A stretch of 9,012 bases of DNA from Erysipelotrichaceae bacterium (GTDB lineage Bacteria > Bacillota_I > Bacilli_A > Erysipelotrichales > Erysipelotrichaceae), in the NCBI GenBank assembly GCA_900754715.1, contig CAAEDX010000163.1, forward strand, positions 1-9,012, in the 5' to 3' direction. The position numbers were made by a program, and so were the translations under genes. This document shows, in pieces, positions 1 through 4,200 of the stretch. How positions within the stretch are numbered: the first letter of the stretch is position 1; each line of letters begins with the position of its first letter. Under the pieces are notes generated by a model that had not been told where the DNA came from, searched no databases, and was given only the letters and a program-made list of their open reading frames with translations.

Positions 1-66
1 CATGGCACAAGCCACAAATGCCGCACACAGCTTCCTGCCCATATGGGCAAAATACTTCTGCTTCAC
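1..66 (-). CDS. N-terminus of an exported or membrane protein (partial, runs off left edge)
   Basis: Only the first 22 codons are in the window, so the function cannot be named. The proposed start is a GTG at 66-64, with an AGGAG ribosome site at 73-77 and a 6-nt spacer. The frame is open to the window edge. The visible peptide begins V/M-K-Q-K-Y-F-A-H-M-G-R-K-L and continues into C-A-A-F-V-A-C-A-M. This is a basic N-terminus followed by a short hydrophobic run, as at the start of a signal peptide or first membrane helix. An internal ATG at 42-40 could be an alternative start, but it lacks a good ribosome site. The gene lies behind a convincing sigma-A promoter with a cre box and an inverted repeat at the start site. 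By inference this suggests a sugar-regulated gene, for example a transporter component or secreted glycosidase. Confidence 0.55.
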   Translation of the reverse strand, partial: MKQKYFAHMGRKLCAAFVACAM

Positions 67-72
67 TTCAAT

Positions 73-77
73 CTCCT
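73..77 (-). promoter_or_regulatory. Ribosome binding site deciding the GTG start at 66
   Basis: AGGAG on the minus strand lies 6 nt from GTG (66-64). The next in-frame ATG (42-40) has no comparable site, so the GTG is preferred as the start. Confidence 0.55.
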
Positions 78-86
78 CACTTTCTC

Positions 87-107
87 ATTGATGACACGAT
101 CATCAAT
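87..107 (-). promoter_or_regulatory. Candidate operator: perfect inverted repeat at the transcription start
   Basis: Arms ATTGATGA (87-94) and TCATCAAT (100-107) are perfect reverse complements around a 5-nt spacer. The -10 box of the leftward promoter ends at 115, so transcription should begin near 107-109. The palindrome therefore sits at +1, a typical repressor position. It could also form a weak hairpin at the 5' end of the mRNA. The regulator is unknown; a dimeric repressor of GntR, TetR or LacI type is inferred. Confidence 0.5.
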
Positions 108-114
108 CAACTTT

Positions 115-143
115 ATGATAGTGCTAATCCCACAGCTATTCAA
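115..143 (-). promoter_or_regulatory. Sigma-A promoter for the left-edge gene
   Basis: On the minus strand the -35 is TTGAAT (143-138), the spacer is exactly 17 nt, and the -10 is TATCAT (120-115). These match consensus at 4 of 6 and 5 of 6 positions. The 5' UTR to the GTG start would be about 40 nt. It lies downstream of the terminator closing the small-protein unit, so it probably starts a separate transcript. Confidence 0.6.
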
Positions 144-153
144 GCGCTTCCAT
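139..153 (-). promoter_or_regulatory. Probable cre box (CcpA site) overlapping the -35
   Basis: The minus-strand 15-mer ATGGAAGCGCTTGAA agrees with the cre consensus WTGNAANCGNWNNCW at every defined position except one (A instead of C near the end). It overlaps the -35 hexamer, where CcpA binding normally represses. This implies catabolite repression of the left-edge gene, by inference from the known Bacillota mechanism. Confidence 0.55.
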
Positions 154-262
154 CCATTTTCATCTAACCTTCACAATCGAGCATCCGATACGATTTCTTA
201 AGAAAAACAGACATATCAAAACATCGTATATACACATATGATTTCTCAAATACAACCAAAAC

Positions 263-302
263 AAAAAAACTGTCACATGCTCGATCTTCGAGCAAGCAAC
301 AG
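263..302 (-). terminator. Intrinsic terminator after the 148-codon gene
   Basis: In the minus direction, an outer CTGT/ACAG stem (302-299 with 273-270) encloses an inner 7-bp stem TGCTCGA/TCGAGCA (294-288 with 284-278, 3-nt loop). It is followed immediately by seven T (269-263). It begins about 13 nt after the TAA of the upstream gene and separates that gene from the regulated promoter at 115-143. Confidence 0.65.
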
Positions 303-314
303 CTTGTTGTTTGA

Positions 315-761
315 TTAGGAATGGTTAGGATTTGCATCCATGATGGCAAACCCATAATGGGTGTAAAGCGTACCATTATTAGATTGCCAATTTGCATAAT
401 ACGTATTGCCTCTATAGAGTGAACCAATATCTACATTTGATATCACTGCATTCTTTACCGTACCATCATTGTTATGTTCATAGCCTATACTATGATCGAC
501 ATCATATGAAGTAGACTCATTGCCGCAGTTTCCGTGAGCAAGGCCATCGGCCCGCACCCAATTATTATCCCACCACAAACCTCGATTACCAGTATTAGGT
601 CGATGATTCCTATTATCAGTAAACCATCTTGTAGAAGTACCATCTCCTATCTGTGTTGCTGAATCTCCCGGAATCGCGCATACCAATGTATAACATGCCG
701 CAATATATTCATTCGGCGCAAATGCTTCACTCATCATCATTGGTCTTACATACTCTCTCAT
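315..761 (-). CDS. 148-residue small protein with leader-like N-terminus (unknown function)
   Basis: I do not recognise a function. The ATG at 761 is chosen because GAAAGGGG lies 9 nt upstream. A longer in-frame version reaching 884 would overlap the preceding small gene and has no ribosome site. Residues 1-30 contain MREYVRPMMM, then SEAFAPNEYIAACY. From memory, similar Y-x-x-P...E-x-F-x-x-N-E-Y-x-x-x-C starts occur on many short uncharacterised gut Bacillota proteins; this was not checked. The remainder is rich in Asn, Gly, Trp and Tyr. It has three Cys in all (23, 28, 79), no Lys-rich region, no signal peptide and no membrane helix. By rough hand count the coding DNA is near one-third GC in sampled stretches, far below the large glycosidase gene, which hints at separate origin or fast evolution. 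It is probably co-transcribed with the 43-codon ORF 70 bp upstream and is closed by a terminator at 263-302. An exported or processed peptide precursor is one possibility. Confidence 0.6.
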   Translation of the reverse strand: MREYVRPMMMSEAFAPNEYIAACYTLVCAIPGDSATQIGDGTSTRWFTDNRNHRPNTGNRGLWWDNNWVRADGLAHGNCGNESTSYDVDHSIGYEHNNDGTVKNAVISNVDIGSLYRGNTYYANWQSNNGTLYTHYGFAIMDANPNHS

Positions 762-831
762 ACTCAAAAACCCCTTTCTGTACTGTTTCTGTATTATCGT
801 ATCTGCATGATCGCTCATGTATTGGCCGGTC

Positions 832-963
832 TTATTGGAGAGCTGGCACGCTCTGGCGCAGAAGCTGTTTAATCTCATCTTCATTCATATCAGGAAGATG
901 GACGATATCCTCGGGCGTGCATCTGATATGCTCTGCGCTCACTCCTGGATACTTTTTCTTCAT
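832..963 (-). CDS. 43-residue small protein (unknown)
   Basis: This short ORF starts at an ATG (963-961) with GAGGAGG just upstream (968-974, 4-nt gap) and ends in TAA at 834-832. The product begins MKKKYPGVSAEHIRC and ends in an acidic/amphipathic stretch containing LPDMNEDEIKQLL. It has one Cys (15) and no signal peptide or membrane segment. The ribosome site is the main support for it being real. It lies 70 bp upstream of the 148-codon gene on the same strand, with no terminator between them, so they may form a two-gene unit. Immediately upstream is a degenerate copy of a palindromic repeat (993-1016). No family is recognised. It could be a small regulatory or accessory peptide for the next gene, but that is only inferred from adjacency. 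Confidence 0.5.
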   Translation of the reverse strand: MKKKYPGVSAEHIRCTPEDIVHLPDMNEDEIKQLLRQSVPALQ

Positions 964-992
964 TTTGCCTCCTCTTCGTCTTATGAAGGCTG

Positions 993-1016
993 TGCGGGAA
1001 GGTACACCTTTGCGCA
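993..1016. repeat. Palindromic repeat, degenerate copy
   Basis: An imperfect palindrome: TGCGGGAAGGT (993-1003) pairs with ACCTTTGCGCA (1006-1016) at 9 of 11 positions around a 2-nt centre. Its core, AAGGTACACCTTTGCG (999-1014), recurs exactly in inverted orientation at 1132-1147 within the perfect copy. It is about 30 bp upstream of the 43-codon gene. Confidence 0.65.
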
Positions 1017-1126
1017 TGGACAAAAAGAGGTGGTTGTGATAGGATAATAGTGTTTAGAAACAGTGAAAATAGATTGATTTTTGATCTGAAAGCGCTGTTT
1101 CAGCTGCATTGCTGTCTTGGAATGGC

Positions 1127-1163
1127 GTGTACGCAAAGGTGTACCTTTGCGTACACTTTTTTT
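1127..1163 (+). repeat. Perfect palindromic repeat with T-tract (REP-like or plus-strand terminator)
   Basis: GTGTACGCAAAGGT (1127-1140) and ACCTTTGCGTACAC (1143-1156) are perfect 14-bp reverse complements around a central GT. Seven T follow (1157-1163), so on the plus strand it has the form of an intrinsic terminator. There is no plus-strand gene to terminate, and a second related copy lies at 993-1016. A dispersed palindromic repeat (REP or MITE-like) is therefore a good alternative reading. Confidence 0.7.
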
Positions 1164-1189
1164 GTCGTTTCTGACATATTTGCCCGAAG

Positions 1190-1221
1190 AAAAAAGCTCT
1201 GGCTGAGTGCGCAGAGCTTTT
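1190..1221 (-). terminator. Intrinsic terminator of the GH20 gene
   Basis: The minus strand reads AAAAGCTCTG, a 10-nt loop, CAGAGCTTTT, extending into a run of T (complement of 1195-1190). It begins 10 bp after the TGA at 1231-1233. The A/T flanks on both sides mean it could also work in the plus direction. Confidence 0.8.
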
Positions 1222-1230
1222 ATGGTCAAC

Positions 1231-4200
1231 TCATGAACGGACGTTTCTTCGTTTTAACATCCATGCCATAAGCGCGGAGGTCATCAGAAGCAGGGCGAAT
1301 GCGCCGGTCTGCAGTTCAGCCATGGTCTTGGCTGCTTCACTGTCTGTTCCTGCAGATGCCGTGCTTTCCATCATCTCGCGCATCGCGGTGTTCAGTGTTT
1401 CTGTCGCTTCATTCACTTCTTCCTGGGTCGCGTCTTCCTTTATGGAGATCTGCTGAGCTTGGACAAGTGCCTGTCGGAATGCCAGCACTTGCGCTCTGCC
1501 GTAGCCGCCAAGAGTCATCGCATTGGCGGTCTCGATCAGCTCATCGAGCGCGCTCTTATCGGCCTTGGTCCTTGCGCGCAGACGCGCTTCTCTCAAGGTC
1601 TGGGTCGCTGCATCGATCTCTTCTTGCGTCATCGCGTCAAGCGCGGTCTTTGCCGCATCGACTTTTTCCTGCAAGCCTTCTACCGTGCCTGGCACATAAT
1701 CATCGATGTTGGCCAGGATCGCTTCTGCCAGTTCGATCTCGTGTGCCAATGCGCTGGTATCCAGCACGATCTTTTCCAGGCCGGCGATCGCATCAGCCAG
1801 GCTCGTGATGGCTTCTGTGACTTCTGCCGTCGTGGCGTCGTCATTGTCTGCCACGCTTTGTGCCGCGGTGATCGCATCCTGCAATGCCGCGATGCTTTCT
1901 GCGGTATAACTGCCTTCCGCGTATCCATTTGCGGCCGTGATCATCGCGTTCAGCTCATTCTTTGAAACGATCTGCCACAGTTCCTGTGCTGCCTTAGTGA
2001 GTGTTCGGTTTGCTTGTTTCAGCTGATCGGCAGTTGCTTCTTCATTATCAAGCACATCTTGCGCAGCGGTGATGGCATCTTTCAATGCCTGTACTTTGCC
2101 TGGGCGGACATTGTCCACATTCGGCAGGATATTGGCATTGATGAACTGGATCGTTGCTTCCAGGTCTGCTTTCAGCGCATCTGTGCTTTCACCGACATTC
2201 AGTGCCTGCATCGCTTCGCTCAGGTCGAGCAATGCGCTGACGAGCGCGGTCGCGGAAGCATTATCCGAATCAGCGAGCAATGCATTGGCATTGGCGATCA
2301 GATCGTTCAGCTCATCGTTCTGCAACGCTTCTGCCTGATCGACGATATCTTGCAATGCGGCCATGGCGGCCTCGCTTGCCTTTCTCTGCAAAGCATCCAT
2401 CGCGGCACGCAATGCCGCTGCGGCCTCATCCGCGTCGGCCTTTGTCGCCTGCTCATCGGCAGCGGTCTCTTTTGCCTGATCCAGCGCTTCCATAAATGGC
2501 GTCCAGCTGTTTGCCGTGTATTCATCCTCATTCCATGCTGACGCCTGCGCGATCAGATCATTCAGCTCATCCTTGAAATCGGCGATGACCAGTCTGCTTA
2601 CGGCTTCCTGCAGCTTCCATGCGGCCTGATCGACTTCATTCTGGGTCGCATTCGCATCATCATAGACATCCTGCGCATTGAGATATGCTTCTTCATATTC
2701 CGCATAGCTGGATGGCGTGTAGGCGTCGGCCTCAAGCTTCGTCCCTAACAAGCTGCCCAGCGCGCTCTTGTCGAGCTTCTTTTCCAGCGCTTCACGCGCG
2801 GCGACAAGCTGGGCGGCGGCTGTGTCGATCTGCGGCTGCGTCGCCTGTTCATCAGCGAATACCGCTTCGGCCTGTGCCCGAGCCGCTTCATACGCCTGTA
2901 CGCTCGCTTCGCTGTAAAGACTGAGATCCACTTGTTTGTTCAGCTCTTCTTCCAATACTGCCTTATCTTGGATCTGTGCTTCGTTGAACATGACTTCCGT
3001 GATCTTCCACCAGTATTCAGCCGCCTGGGTGACGGTGATCCGCACTGCCATGACCGGCGTTTCTTCCAGTGTAACGACCTCATGTTCATTTTCACCGATT
3101 TCCGCGATGCTCTGCCAGCTATTGCCATCTGCGGAGATCTCCACTCTGCCATGATGCAAGATATCTGAACCAGCATTGACAGAATAAATGTCGATTTGCG
3201 AAAGAGCTAACGGTTCCCGGAAGCTGAACTGGATATGATCGCCTTGTGCCTGGTTGTTTTGCAGCCAGGTCATTGAAGACGTGTCGCCATCGATCAGCCT
3301 GGATAACGCATAATCCTGATAGACGCTCTTGTTGCTGGAAATGGTGATATAGTTGCGCATGCTCAATCCGGCCTTAGCTTCTTCGATGCGTGCGCATGCA
3401 TAGTCGACAAGCGCCTGATCCGCGCCGGCATGATAATAGATCGTGCTGCCATAGTCCAGGGTCTGCGCATATTTGTTCCAGCTTTGTTCAGAATATTCAT
3501 TCTCATCCAGCGTTTCTTCCAGCAATGCCTGCAACGCGGACTTATCCGGAACGGCTTGCGGCGCGCTGTCGTTTTTCAGCATCGTCAGCTTGTCAGAGAT
3601 CATATTGGCCAGCTGATTCATGGTGCTGACCGGTCCGGTCTCCAGCATCGCCTCCAATGTCTGCAGATCCGTATAGACAGACTGTGCAAAGGCACTGCCA
3701 TCATCGCAGCTGCTCAACCGCTCTTGCGCTTCCGCGATGAACTGCACGAAGCGTTCGGTGTCATAGCCATATACCTCAAGTTCAGTAAAGTTGCCAGAGT
3801 ATCTGCCGCCGGTCGGCCCATAAGTAAAGCGTTCCAGCTGCTGATATTTCACATAACGCGCCTTGACCAGATGATCAAAATTCACGGTCATGGTCTGTTT
3901 GGCGCCGCCATTGAGATCACGATATTCCGCGACCTGGGTCCAGGACTGCCCGTCTTCGCTGACCTGAATGGCATACGCGTTAGGAAGCTCATTGAAGCGG
4001 ATGATCACACGGTCCAGCAGATAAGGCTTTTCCAGATCTACGCTGACCCATGCGTCATCATCAGTATTCAGCGAGATCCTGGTGGACTCACTGCCATCGG
4101 TCGCGTTGGACGGATCAAACTGCGGATAGACCAATGTGCCGTCTTCGTTATACCCGCCTTCGACGCCGCTGACTTCCACGTTTTTATGCAGGGCGATGTT

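Noticed and set aside
164..427. 87-codon minus-strand frame
   Set aside because: It crosses the terminator at 263-302 and the end of the 148-codon gene in another frame, with no ribosome site or family signal.
793..798. GATAAT -10-like box (minus strand) between the 43- and 148-codon genes
   Set aside because: No -35-like hexamer lies at 16-18 nt, so it does not support a separate promoter for the 148-codon gene.
806..819. CATGA-GCGA-TCATG hairpin with a GNRA-type loop
   Set aside because: The stem is only 5 bp with no T-tract; too weak to call a regulatory element.
762..884. N-terminal extension of the 148-codon gene to an ATG at 884
   Set aside because: It would overlap the 43-codon gene, has no ribosome site, and the extra 41 residues lack any conserved look. 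The ATG at 761 has a suitable GAAAGGGG.
981..1229. 82-codon minus-strand frame containing VRKGTPLRT
   Set aside because: It spans the GH20 terminator and the palindromic repeats, and its peptide is simply a translation of the repeat. No ribosome site is present.
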